From NCBI GenBank assembly GCA_003242425.1, contig QGUL01000129.1, positions 1 through 5,854 on the forward strand: a stretch of 5,854 nt of DNA. The letters run 5' to 3'. Source of the DNA: Pseudomonadota bacterium (GTDB taxonomy: Bacteria; Pseudomonadota; Gammaproteobacteria; Burkholderiales; SG8-39). Both the position numbers and the translations under genes were made by a program. Below are positions 1-5,854 of the stretch, piece after piece. Positions within the stretch are counted from its first letter, which is position 1; every line of letters begins with the position of its first letter. The notes below the pieces were generated by a model. It searched no databases and was not told the origin of the DNA. It saw nothing but the letters and a program-made list of their open reading frames with translations.

Positions 1-377
1 GTCCCTTCCTGCTGTCGAAGTTCGCCGCCGCGCAGATGCGCGAACGCGGCAGCGGCCACATCGTCAACATCGCCTCGACCGCGGCCAAACGCGCGTGGCC
101 CAACGCTTCCGCCTATCACGCCAGCAAATGGGGGCTGCTCGGCCTGTCCTACGCGCTGCACGCGGAGCTGCGTCCGTACGGCATCAAGGTGACGGCGGTG
201 ATCGCGGGCGGCATGCGCACGCCCTTCCTGCTCGACCGCTTCCCCGACATCGATCCGGCAGTGCTGCAGGAACCTGCCGATGTCGCCGATGCGATCGTCG
301 GCATCCTGAGCGTCGGCGGCTGCACAGTGATTCCGGAAGTGATGATCCTGCCCATGCGCGAAACCTCGTGGCCGTAG
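1..377 (+). CDS. Short-chain dehydrogenase/reductase (SDR), 5'-truncated by window edge
   Basis: This is the C-terminal part of a classical SDR, an NAD(P)(H)-dependent oxidoreductase of the cytoplasm. Reading starts in frame at base 3 and gives 124 residues before a TAG stop. The visible part carries the strand motif HIVNIAST followed by YHASK. Ser25, Tyr38 and Lys42 (window numbering) form the catalytic Ser-Tyr-Lys set with the usual 13-residue Ser-to-Tyr spacing. A segment IAGGMRTPF follows, matching the cofactor-binding 'PGxxxT' loop, but with Ala in place of the usual Pro. The N-terminal Rossmann glycine motif (TGxxxGxG), the catalytic Asn and the start codon lie upstream of the window. 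The substrate cannot be read from the sequence. Its position 10 nt ahead of a heptose phosphatase suggests the same operon and possibly a sugar or glycan-precursor substrate, which is inference. The ATG at base 36 is internal to the fold and is not the true start. Confidence 0.93.
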   Translation, partial: PFLLSKFAAAQMRERGSGHIVNIASTAAKRAWPNASAYHASKWGLLGLSYALHAELRPYGIKVTAVIAGGMRTPFLLDRFPDIDPAVLQEPADVADAIVGILSVGGCTVIPEVMILPMRETSWP

Positions 378-380
378 GAG
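376..380 (+). promoter_or_regulatory. Shine-Dalgarno site for the HAD phosphatase gene
   Basis: AGGAG lies 7 nt before the ATG at 388 and overlaps the TAG stop of the upstream SDR gene. It supports the ATG at 388 as the start and suggests coupled translation of the two genes. Confidence 0.75.
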
Positions 381-387
381 CGCGCGC

Positions 388-945
388 ATGAAAGCGGCGG
401 TTTTCATCGACAAGGACGGCACGCTGGTGAAGGACGTGCCCTACAACACCGATCCGGCGCACGTGCAATTGCGCGAGGAGGCCGTGGACGCGCTGCGCCG
501 CCTGCAGGCAGCGGGTTTCGAGCTCGTCCTGGTGAGCAATCAGGCCGGCGTCGCCCTCGGCCGTTTCGCCGAACGCCGGCTGGAGCGGCTGTGGCTGCAC
601 TTGCGCAAGACGCTCGCGCACGCCGGCGTCGATCTCGCGGCGTTCTATTACTGCCCGCACCATCCGCAGGGCGCGGTACCCGCTTATGCGGTCGAGTGCG
701 ATTGCCGCAAGCCCAAGCCCGGCATGCTGGAACGCGCCGCGCGCGAACGCAACATCGATCTCGCCCGGTCCTGGATGATCGGCGACATCCTCGACGACGT
801 CGAAGCCGGTCATCGCGCCGGCTGCCGCGCCATCATGCTCGACGTCGGCTCGGAGACCGAGTGGCACGAATCGCCGCTGCGCGCGCCGGAGTTCTACGCC
901 CGCGATCTGGACGCGGCCTCGCACTACATCCTGGCGAGCACATGA
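388..945 (+). CDS. gmhB: HAD-IIIA phosphatase, GmhB-like D-glycero-D-manno-heptose-1,7-bisphosphate 7-phosphatase
   Basis: This 185-residue cytoplasmic enzyme has the size and motif set of GmhB, which removes the 7-phosphate from D-glycero-D-manno-heptose 1,7-bisphosphate during nucleotide-heptose synthesis. HAD motif I is DKDGTL, with nucleophile Asp8 and acid/base Asp10. Motif II is Ser50-Asn51-Gln52. Motif III is RKPKPGM, with Lys110 the likely catalytic lysine. Motif IV is GDILDD, with Asp133 and Asp137. A Cys89-x-His91 pair and a Cys104-x-Cys106 pair, 15 residues apart, match the structural zinc loop of GmhB, and the CPHHPQG segment is typical of that loop. The start at 388 has a good ribosome site, and the product begins at the usual distance before motif I. 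The stop overlaps the next ATG (ATGA). The anomer specificity (alpha for GDP-heptose, beta for ADP-heptose) cannot be told. Histidinol-phosphate phosphatase is a related alternative, less likely given the glycosyltransferase neighbours. Confidence 0.9.
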   Translation: MKAAVFIDKDGTLVKDVPYNTDPAHVQLREEAVDALRRLQAAGFELVLVSNQAGVALGRFAERRLERLWLHLRKTLAHAGVDLAAFYYCPHHPQGAVPAYAVECDCRKPKPGMLERAARERNIDLARSWMIGDILDDVEAGHRAGCRAIMLDVGSETEWHESPLRAPEFYARDLDAASHYILAST

Positions 946-2129
946 TGCGCAGCCACGCCCTGCCGCCGCCGGTGCACAGTGCGCGAGAGGCATGGGCTGC
1001 CGCACGGCGCATCCTTTGCGTGCGGCTCGACGCGCTGGGCGACGTGCTGATGACCACCCCCGCCCTGCGCGCACTGAAAGCCGCTGGGACCGGACGCGAG
1101 CTCACGCTGCTCGCCTCGCCCGCCGGCGCACCGGCCGCGCGGCATGTGCCGGACATCGATCATGTGCTCGTCTACGAGGCGCCTTGGGTCAAGTATCCGC
1201 ATCCGCCCGAACCCGCGGCGTTCGAAACCCTGCTCTCCACCTTGCGCGCGGGACGCTACGACGCGGCGGTGATCTTCACCGTGTACAGCCAGAGCGCGCT
1301 GCCTGCGGCCATGCTGTGCTGGCAGGCCGGCATTCCGTTGCGTCTCGCCTACAGCCGCGAGAATCCCTATCACCTGCTCAGCGACTGGGAACCGGAGCGC
1401 GAACCCGAGCCGCTGTTGCGCCACGAGGTCGTGCGCCAGCTCGAGCTCGTGGCGAGCGTTGGCGCACGCACCGGGGACACGCGTATGGCGTTCCGGCTGC
1501 ATGCCGAGGACGATGCGCGCGCCTTGCGGATATTGCATGCGGCTGGCGTCGATGCCGAGCGCGGCTGGATCGTCGTGCACCCCGGTGCGAGCGCAGCCTC
1601 ACGCCGCTATCCGATCGCGCAATACGCCGCCGCATTGCGACGGTTCGCGCACGTGCGACACCGGCCCGTGCTCGTCACAGGCAGTGCCGCGGAGCGCACG
1701 CTGATCGAGGAGCTGGTCGCGCAACTGCCGGGCGCGGTGGGGCTTGCCGGCACCTTGAGCATCGGCGAGCTCGCCTGCGTGCTCGCGCGTGCCGCCCTGC
1801 TCGTCGCCAACAACACCGGCCCCACGCACATCGCCGCGGCGCTCGGCACACCGACCGTGGTGCTCTACGCCCTCACCAACCCGCAACACACGCCCTGGCA
1901 GGTGCCGCATCGTGTCCTGACGCACGACGTGCCGTGCCGCTGGTGCTACCGCAGCGTCTGCGTCAGCGGCCATCACGACTGCCTGCGCGGCGTCCGCCCG
2001 GAGGATGTTGCACGCGCGGCGCTCGAACTGCTGGAGGAAACGCGCGTCCCGTCTCGCGCGGTGACAGCCGAGGCGTGCGTTTTCGATAACCGCCGTCCGC
2101 GGCAGGAGGAACGGCTTTGTACACGCTAG
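942..2129 (+). CDS. Glycosyltransferase family 9, ADP-heptose:LPS heptosyltransferase-type
   Basis: This is a 395-residue GT-B fold transferase of family GT9, which holds the LPS heptosyltransferases WaaC, WaaF and WaaQ. These move heptose from ADP-heptose to an acceptor at the inner face of the cytoplasmic membrane. The N-terminal signature CVRLDALGDVLMTTPALRAL spans residues 26-45. The C-terminal Rossmann domain starts near VVHPGAS (His213 to Ser217). The nucleotide-sugar loop is NNTGPTHIAAALGTP (residues 290-304). A cysteine group follows at 332, 335, 340 and 347, in the PCRWC...GHHDCL region seen in many GT9 proteins. Residues after about 366 form a tail with no recognisable motif, encoded partly in the ribosome site of the next gene. 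The start at 942 overlaps the previous stop as ATGA. A second ATG at 945 and a GTG at 972 are alternatives. Donor and acceptor are not proven; heptose is favoured because the phosphatase gene is adjacent. Confidence 0.92.
   Translation: MMRSHALPPPVHSAREAWAAARRILCVRLDALGDVLMTTPALRALKAAGTGRELTLLASPAGAPAARHVPDIDHVLVYEAPWVKYPHPPEPAAFETLLSTLRAGRYDAAVIFTVYSQSALPAAMLCWQAGIPLRLAYSRENPYHLLSDWEPEREPEPLLRHEVVRQLELVASVGARTGDTRMAFRLHAEDDARALRILHAAGVDAERGWIVVHPGASAASRRYPIAQYAAALRRFAHVRHRPVLVTGSAAERTLIEELVAQLPGAVGLAGTLSIGELACVLARAALLVANNTGPTHIAAALGTPTVVLYALTNPQHTPWQVPHRVLTHDVPCRWCYRSVCVSGHHDCLRGVRPEDVARAALELLEETRVPSRAVTAEACVFDNRRPRQEERLCTR
2104..2110 (+). promoter_or_regulatory. Strong Shine-Dalgarno site that fixes a TTG start
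   Basis: AGGAGGA is a near-perfect anti-16S match, ending 6 nt before a TTG codon at 2117. No ATG or GTG in the carbamoyltransferase frame gives the conserved N-terminus (YTLGINAAFHDSAAC), so this site decides the start. It lies inside the 3' end of the GT9 gene. Confidence 0.85.
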
Positions 2130-3886
2130 GGATCAACGCCGCCTTTCATGACAGCGCCGCCTGCCTCGTGCACGACGGACGGGTGATCGCCGCCGCCGAA
2201 GAGGAACGCTTCAGCCGTATCAAGCACGCCAAGCGGCCCGTGCCCTTCAGCACCTGGGAGCTGCCTTACGGCGCGATCGACTACTGCCTGCGCGAAGCGG
2301 GCATCACGCTCGCGGACGTGGACCATGTGGCCTATTCCCTCGATCCCGCGCTGCTGCCCGACCGCCCCCAAGGCGATATCGTCTTCGCGCAGCAGCCTTC
2401 GGCGACGACACGCGCGGACAAGGGCCCCTGGGACGACCTCTTCTATCTTTATGTAACGAACGCGCCGCGCCAGCTCGCCGGCGGCGCGCCCCATCATCTG
2501 CGCCGGCGTTTCGATCCGCCCGGCCGTCGCCCGCATTACCGCTGGCACCATGTCGAGCATCATCTCGCGCACGAGGCGAGCGCCTTTCTCGCCGCGCCTT
2601 TCGACACCTGCGCGGTGCTCACGCTCGACGGACGCGGCGAGCGAGCAACGACGACCCATTGCGTATGGCGTCACGGCGAACTCACGCGGCTCAAGCAGAT
2701 CGACGTCCCGCATTCGCTCGGTCTGCTGTACGAAGCGGTCACGCAGTATCTGGGCTTCCTGCATTCCTCCGACGAATACAAGGTCATGGCGCTCGCCTCC
2801 TACGGCACGCCGTGCCATCTCGACGCCTTCCGCGAAATCGTGCGCGTGGACGAGGACGGCGGCTACCGCATCCTCGGCCCCGACCTGGAACGCCGCTTCG
2901 GTCCGCCACGTCAACGCGACGCGCCCTTCGAAGCGCGTCATTTCGATATCGCCGCGTCGCTGCAGAAGGTGCTGGAGGAAAGCGCGCTGAAGCTCGCCGC
3001 CTGGCTGTGTCGCGCGAGCGGTGAACGGCGTCTCGCCATGGCGGGCGGCGTAGCTCTCAACTGCGTGATGAACGCGCGCATCCGCGACGCTCGCCTGTTC
3101 GACGAGGTCTGGGTGCAGCCGGCCGCGGGCGACGCCGGCACGGCGCTCGGCGCGGCGCTCTGGATCGACTACCGCGAACGCGGCCGGCGCGACTGGCAGA
3201 TGCGCCATGCCTATTACGGCCCGGGCTACGACGACGAGGAGATCGAGCGCTTCCTGCAATGGAGCAAGCTGCCCTACCGGCGTCTGGACGATGTGGCCGG
3301 TGAAACGGCTGAGCTGCTGGCTCGCAATTGCGTCGTCGGCTGGTTCCAGGGCCGTATGGAATTCGGCCCGCGTGCGCTGGGTGCACGCTCCATCCTCGCC
3401 TCGCCCATCGATCCCGCGATGAAGGCGCGCCTCAACGAGCTCAAGGACCGCGAGGACTTCCGGCCGGTCGCGCCCGCGGTGCTTGCGGAACGGTTCGACG
3501 AGTGGTTCATGCGCGAACCGGGGATAAGCGATGACGCGCCCTTCATGCTGTTCGTGTACGACGTGAGCGAGGGCGCAGCCGCGCGCATTCCCGCCGCGGT
3601 CCATGCCGATCGCACCGCGCGCGTGCAGACCGTGGACCGTCATGCGCAACCGCGCTATCGCGCGCTGCTGCAGGCTTTCGAGCGGCTCACCGGCGTGCCG
3701 GTGCTCGTCAACACCTCCTTCAACAGCCGCGGCCAGCCGATCGTGTGCTCGCCGCGCGACGCGATCGAAGCCTTCTACAGCACGCCGCTCGATGCGCTGG
3801 TGATCGGTTCCTTCCTGCTCGCCAAGAACGCGGCCGCGCAGAGCGCTTCGATGCGCAACGCTTGCGCAACCGAGGCGATCGCATGA
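2117..3886 (+). CDS. O-carbamoyltransferase, NodU/CmcH/TobZ family
   Basis: This 589-residue protein has the full length and both domains of the family, which uses carbamoyl phosphate and ATP to make carbamoyl-adenylate and then carbamoylates a hydroxyl, often on a sugar. The N-terminal Kae1/ASKHA-like domain shows LGINAAFHDSAA (residues 4-15), AEEERFSR, the metal motif HHLAH (His148, His152), LDGRGE (Asp171), MAGGVALNCVMN (residues 308-319) and GDAGTALG (Asp339). His148, His152, Asp171 and Asp339 fit the four iron ligands known from TobZ, with the same His-to-Asp spacing as I recall it. The C-terminal domain carries GWFQGRMEFGPRALG (residues 408-422), REDFRPVAP and VLVNTSFN (Asn532 to Asn536). 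The TTG start follows a strong ribosome site and overlaps the GT9 gene by 13 nt. The stop overlaps the GT2 start by 4 nt. The acceptor is unknown. A heptose is plausible, since Pseudomonas aeruginosa LPS core heptose is known to be 7-O-carbamoylated. Confidence 0.95.
   Translation: MYTLGINAAFHDSAACLVHDGRVIAAAEEERFSRIKHAKRPVPFSTWELPYGAIDYCLREAGITLADVDHVAYSLDPALLPDRPQGDIVFAQQPSATTRADKGPWDDLFYLYVTNAPRQLAGGAPHHLRRRFDPPGRRPHYRWHHVEHHLAHEASAFLAAPFDTCAVLTLDGRGERATTTHCVWRHGELTRLKQIDVPHSLGLLYEAVTQYLGFLHSSDEYKVMALASYGTPCHLDAFREIVRVDEDGGYRILGPDLERRFGPPRQRDAPFEARHFDIAASLQKVLEESALKLAAWLCRASGERRLAMAGGVALNCVMNARIRDARLFDEVWVQPAAGDAGTALGAALWIDYRERGRRDWQMRHAYYGPGYDDEEIERFLQWSKLPYRRLDDVAGETAELLARNCVVGWFQGRMEFGPRALGARSILASPIDPAMKARLNELKDREDFRPVAPAVLAERFDEWFMREPGISDDAPFMLFVYDVSEGAAARIPAAVHADRTARVQTVDRHAQPRYRALLQAFERLTGVPVLVNTSFNSRGQPIVCSPRDAIEAFYSTPLDALVIGSFLLAKNAAAQSASMRNACATEAIA
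3872..3875 (+). promoter_or_regulatory. Shine-Dalgarno site for the GT2 gene
   Basis: GAGG lies 7 nt ahead of the ATG at 3883, inside the last codons of the carbamoyltransferase gene. It supports 3883 over upstream in-frame ATGs, which would add unrelated sequence read out of frame from the carbamoyltransferase gene. Confidence 0.6.
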
Positions 3887-4869
3887 ACGGCACCGCACCG
3901 CTCGTCAGCGTCGTGGTGCCGACCTGCGGCCGGCCGGCGCTGCTGCATCGTTGCCTGCTCGCACTGATCCGACAGAAGCTGCCGGGCACGGCCTACGAGA
4001 TCGTCGTCGCCGACGACGGCCATTCGGAGGAGACGCGCCGGCTGGTGCAGCGCATCGACCGCGTGAACGCACACGGTCCACGCGTGCGCTACGTGCGCTC
4101 GACTACGCGCCGCGGCGGCCCTGCGGGCGCGCGCAACGCCGGCTGGCGCGTCGCGCGCGCGCCAGTGATCGCTTTCACCGACGACGACACCGTGCCTTCG
4201 CGCGACTGGCTGCGCGAAGGTCTGCAGGCGATGCGGCCCGACGTCGCCGCCGTCACGGGCCGCACGCGCGTGCCGCTGCCGCGAAAGCCCACCGACTGGG
4301 AACGTAATACCGCCGGACTGGAACGCGGCGAATTCATCACCGCCAACTGTTTCGTGCGCCGCGAAGCGCTGGAACGGGTGGGCGGTTTCGACGAACGTTA
4401 TCGCCGGCCGTGGCGCGAGGATTCGGACCTGCAGTTCGCATTGATCGAGGGCGGCCTGCACGTCGTGCATGCGCCCGCGGCACTGGTGCTGCATCCGGTA
4501 CGCGCGGCGCCCTGGGGCGTGAGCGCGAAGATCCAGCAAAACGTGATGTTCGATGCGCTGCTGTTCAAGAAGCATCCGCTGCTCTACCGCGAGCGCATCG
4601 CCGCCGGCCCGCCCTGGCGCTATTACTTCGCCGTCGCGGCGCTGGCGCTCGGGGTCGGCGGCCTGCTCACGGGCCGGCACGCGCTCGCGCACGCGGCGGG
4701 CGGCACCTGGCTGGCATGGACGCTCGGCTTCGCCGCCTACCGCCTGCGCCACACCTCGCGCGATCCTCGGCATGTGGCGGAAATGCTCTACACCTCCGCT
4801 CTCATTCCGCCGCTGGCGGTGTACTGGCGCGTCGCCGGCGCGCTGCGCTTCAAGGTGGCGTTCTTATGA
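3883..4869 (+). CDS. Glycosyltransferase family 2 with hydrophobic C-terminal segments
   Basis: This is a 328-residue GT-A fold inverting glycosyltransferase, acting at the cytoplasmic face of the membrane on a nucleotide sugar. The N-terminus reads VSVVVPTCGRP (residues 8-18), followed by the nucleotide-binding VADDG (Asp44, Asp45), GPAGARNAG, and the metal-binding FTDDD (Asp100 to Asp102). FITANCFVRREAL, VGGFDERY and the acceptor-side WREDSDLQFAL (Glu179, Asp180, Asp182) complete the family pattern. After the catalytic domain a hydrophobic stretch at about 247-263 and another at about 275-286 could be membrane segments. A third, weaker one lies near 303-321, and the C-terminus ends in basic and hydrophobic residues. 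This suggests membrane attachment, as in glycan-lipid assembly enzymes. The start overlaps the previous stop as ATGA, and the end overlaps the next start in the same way. Donor sugar and acceptor are not readable from sequence. Confidence 0.93.
   Translation: MNGTAPLVSVVVPTCGRPALLHRCLLALIRQKLPGTAYEIVVADDGHSEETRRLVQRIDRVNAHGPRVRYVRSTTRRGGPAGARNAGWRVARAPVIAFTDDDTVPSRDWLREGLQAMRPDVAAVTGRTRVPLPRKPTDWERNTAGLERGEFITANCFVRREALERVGGFDERYRRPWREDSDLQFALIEGGLHVVHAPAALVLHPVRAAPWGVSAKIQQNVMFDALLFKKHPLLYRERIAAGPPWRYYFAVAALALGVGGLLTGRHALAHAAGGTWLAWTLGFAAYRLRHTSRDPRHVAEMLYTSALIPPLAVYWRVAGALRFKVAFL
4852..4858 (+). promoter_or_regulatory. Shine-Dalgarno site for the radical SAM gene
   Basis: AAGGTGG lies 7 nt before the ATG at 4866, inside the 3' end of the GT2 gene. 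It supports the overlapping ATGA start. Confidence 0.65.
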
Positions 4870-5854
4870 GCGCGCAGACGGCCTTGCAAAACGTGTCCGC
4901 TGAAGCGCCGCTGCCGCGTTTCGTACAGATCGAGCCGGTGGGGCAATGCAATCTGCGCTGCGCGATGTGCGCGATCCAGTACCGCGCCGACGTGCCGGCC
5001 GACGGCGCGCCGGCGCAGCTTCCCTTCGACGACTACGTGCGCCTGCTCGAACAGTTCGAACCCGTCGAGGAACTGCATCTGCAGGGCCTGGGCGAACCGC
5101 TCATGCATCCGCGCTTTTTCGACATGGTGCGGCACGCGAGCGAACGCGGCATCAAGGTCTCCACCAACAGCAACCTCACCCTGCTCACCGAGGCGCGCGC
5201 GCAGGAATGCGTGACGAGCGGGCTGCACAGTCTGCACGTTTCGCTGGACGGCGCCAGTGCGGCGACCTACGAGTCGATCCGTCACGGCGCTTCCTTCGCC
5301 AAGGTGGTGCGCAATCTCGCCCGCATCGTCGAAGCCAGGCAGCGGGCACAGAGCGCGACGCCGCATCTGCGCATCGTCACGGTGGCGATGCGCAGAAACC
5401 TGCACGAGCTCGCCGACATCGTCGCGCTCGCTTTCGCGCACGGCGTGGATTCCGTTTTCGTGCAGCACCTCAGCCACGATTTCGGCGAAAGCGCGCTGAC
5501 CACGCCCTACCTGCCCATGCGCCGCTTCGTGCGGCGGGAAAGCCTGCTCGCCGAAGACCGCGAGCGCGTCTCGGCAGCCTTCGCCGAAGCGCGCACGCGC
5601 GCTGTCACGCTCGGCGTGCAACTGCGTCTGCCGCCGCTCGACCGCGAACCGCGCGGTCCCGTCGCCTGCGGCTGCGACTGGCCCCGGCGCGGCGCCTATC
5701 TCACCTGGCGCGGCGAGGCGCTGCCCTGCTGCATGGTGAGCACGCCCGAACGCTTCCGGCTCGGCAACATGCTCGAGCGCGGCGTGCACGAGGTCTGGAA
5801 CGGCGAGCCGTATCGGGCCTTGCGCGAAGCGCTGGCTTCGGCCGGGCCCCCGCA
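4866..5854 (+). CDS. Radical SAM protein with SPASM-like C-terminal domain, 3'-truncated by window edge
   Basis: The first 329 residues of a radical SAM enzyme are visible, with no stop before the window ends. The [4Fe-4S] motif CNLRCAMC (Cys28, Cys32, Cys35) lies after a short leader and the strand FVQIEPVGQ. Further core motifs are LHLQGLGEPLMHP (SAM-amino-contact GEP at 76-78), STNSNLTLL, and HVSLDGASAATYESIRHGA, a phrase typical of SPASM-type radical SAM proteins. The C-terminal part has CGCDWP (Cys268, Cys270), then LPCC (Cys288, Cys289), RLGNM and VWNGEPYRALREAL, as in SPASM auxiliary-cluster domains. The last ligand cysteines of such a domain would fall just past the edge. SPASM family members modify peptides, activate sulfatases or act on sugars and aminoglycosides; the substrate here is unknown. 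Placement in a glycosyltransferase/carbamoyltransferase operon favours sugar or glycan-lipid chemistry. No precursor peptide gene is visible beside it. Confidence 0.92.
   Translation, partial: MSAQTALQNVSAEAPLPRFVQIEPVGQCNLRCAMCAIQYRADVPADGAPAQLPFDDYVRLLEQFEPVEELHLQGLGEPLMHPRFFDMVRHASERGIKVSTNSNLTLLTEARAQECVTSGLHSLHVSLDGASAATYESIRHGASFAKVVRNLARIVEARQRAQSATPHLRIVTVAMRRNLHELADIVALAFAHGVDSVFVQHLSHDFGESALTTPYLPMRRFVRRESLLAEDRERVSAAFAEARTRAVTLGVQLRLPPLDREPRGPVACGCDWPRRGAYLTWRGEALPCCMVSTPERFRLGNMLERGVHEVWNGEPYRALREALASAGPP

Noticed and set aside
378..387. Possible promoter or terminator in the only intergenic gap
   Set aside because: Ten bases between stop and start, next to a ribosome site, leave no room for a promoter or a hairpin terminator.
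591..941. Upstream in-frame extension of the GT9 gene
   Set aside because: It overlaps the phosphatase gene heavily and translates to Arg-rich sequence without motifs. The ATGA overlap at 942 is the natural start.
184..1074. A 296-codon - strand frame across the phosphatase gene
   Set aside because: It is codon-aligned antisense to a gene with clear HAD and zinc motifs, and its translation is Arg/Ala-rich with no motif.
924..1580. A 218-codon - strand frame across the GT9 gene
   Set aside because: It is codon-aligned antisense to the GT9 frame and explained by the same codon bias.
992..2089. A 365-codon + strand frame inside the GT9 gene
   Set aside because: It is an out-of-frame Arg/Ala-rich shadow. 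All GT9 motifs lie in the other frame.
3745..3882. Upstream in-frame extension of the GT2 gene
   Set aside because: It is read out of frame from the conserved carbamoyltransferase C-terminus. GT2 proteins begin just before VSVVVPT, as with the start at 3883.
2126..3898. A 590-codon open frame on the - strand opposite the carbamoyltransferase gene
   Set aside because: It is codon-aligned with the sense gene, so it stays open only because the sense gene avoids TTA, CTA and TCA. It ends exactly at the rare CTA codon at 2126-2128. The translation has no recognisable domain.
3775..4773. A 332-codon - strand frame across the GT2 gene
   Set aside because: It is codon-aligned antisense to the GT2 frame, with no ribosome site or domain.
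4788..5789. A 333-codon - strand frame across the radical SAM gene
   Set aside because: The sense strand carries unmistakable radical SAM motifs in the aligned frame. The antisense frame is a codon-bias shadow.
4866..5854. RiPP maturase interpretation of the radical SAM gene
   Set aside because: There is no short precursor-peptide gene in the window and no intergenic space to hold one. It cannot be excluded beyond the right edge, so it is not claimed.

Overview
The window is a dense, GC-rich stretch with strong G/C bias at third codon positions and very few TTA, CTA or TCA codons. All the genes lie on the + strand. This composition, together with the protein families present, suggests a Gram-negative proteobacterium, perhaps a high-GC beta- or gammaproteobacterium. 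That placement is inferred from base composition and gene content; no rRNA or other taxonomic marker is present.

Six genes follow one another with almost no spacing. They are the 3' part of a classical short-chain dehydrogenase/reductase (1-377), a GmhB-like HAD heptose-bisphosphate phosphatase (388-945), a GT9 (heptosyltransferase-type) glycosyltransferase (942-2129), a NodU/CmcH/TobZ-type O-carbamoyltransferase starting at TTG (2117-3886), a GT2 glycosyltransferase with a hydrophobic C-terminal region (3883-4869), and a radical SAM protein with a SPASM-like C-terminus that runs off the right edge (4866-5854). The only intergenic gap is 10 nt. The other four junctions overlap by 4, 13, 4 and 4 nt, so the block looks like part of one translationally coupled operon. 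Its promoter and terminator both lie outside the window.

Read together, the genes suggest assembly and decoration of a glycan. The phosphatase would make heptose-1-phosphate on the way to a nucleotide-activated heptose. GT9 would transfer heptose or a related sugar, GT2 would add another sugar, and the carbamoyltransferase would cap a hydroxyl with a carbamoyl group. The SDR and radical SAM enzyme would carry out redox or radical chemistry on an unknown substrate. Whether the product is an LPS core/O-chain variant, an exopolysaccharide or a small glycosylated metabolite cannot be decided here. The pairing of heptose genes with a carbamoyltransferase and a SPASM-type radical SAM enzyme is the most interesting aspect. 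No RNA genes, mobile elements, CRISPR arrays, notable repeats or non-coding stretches were found.
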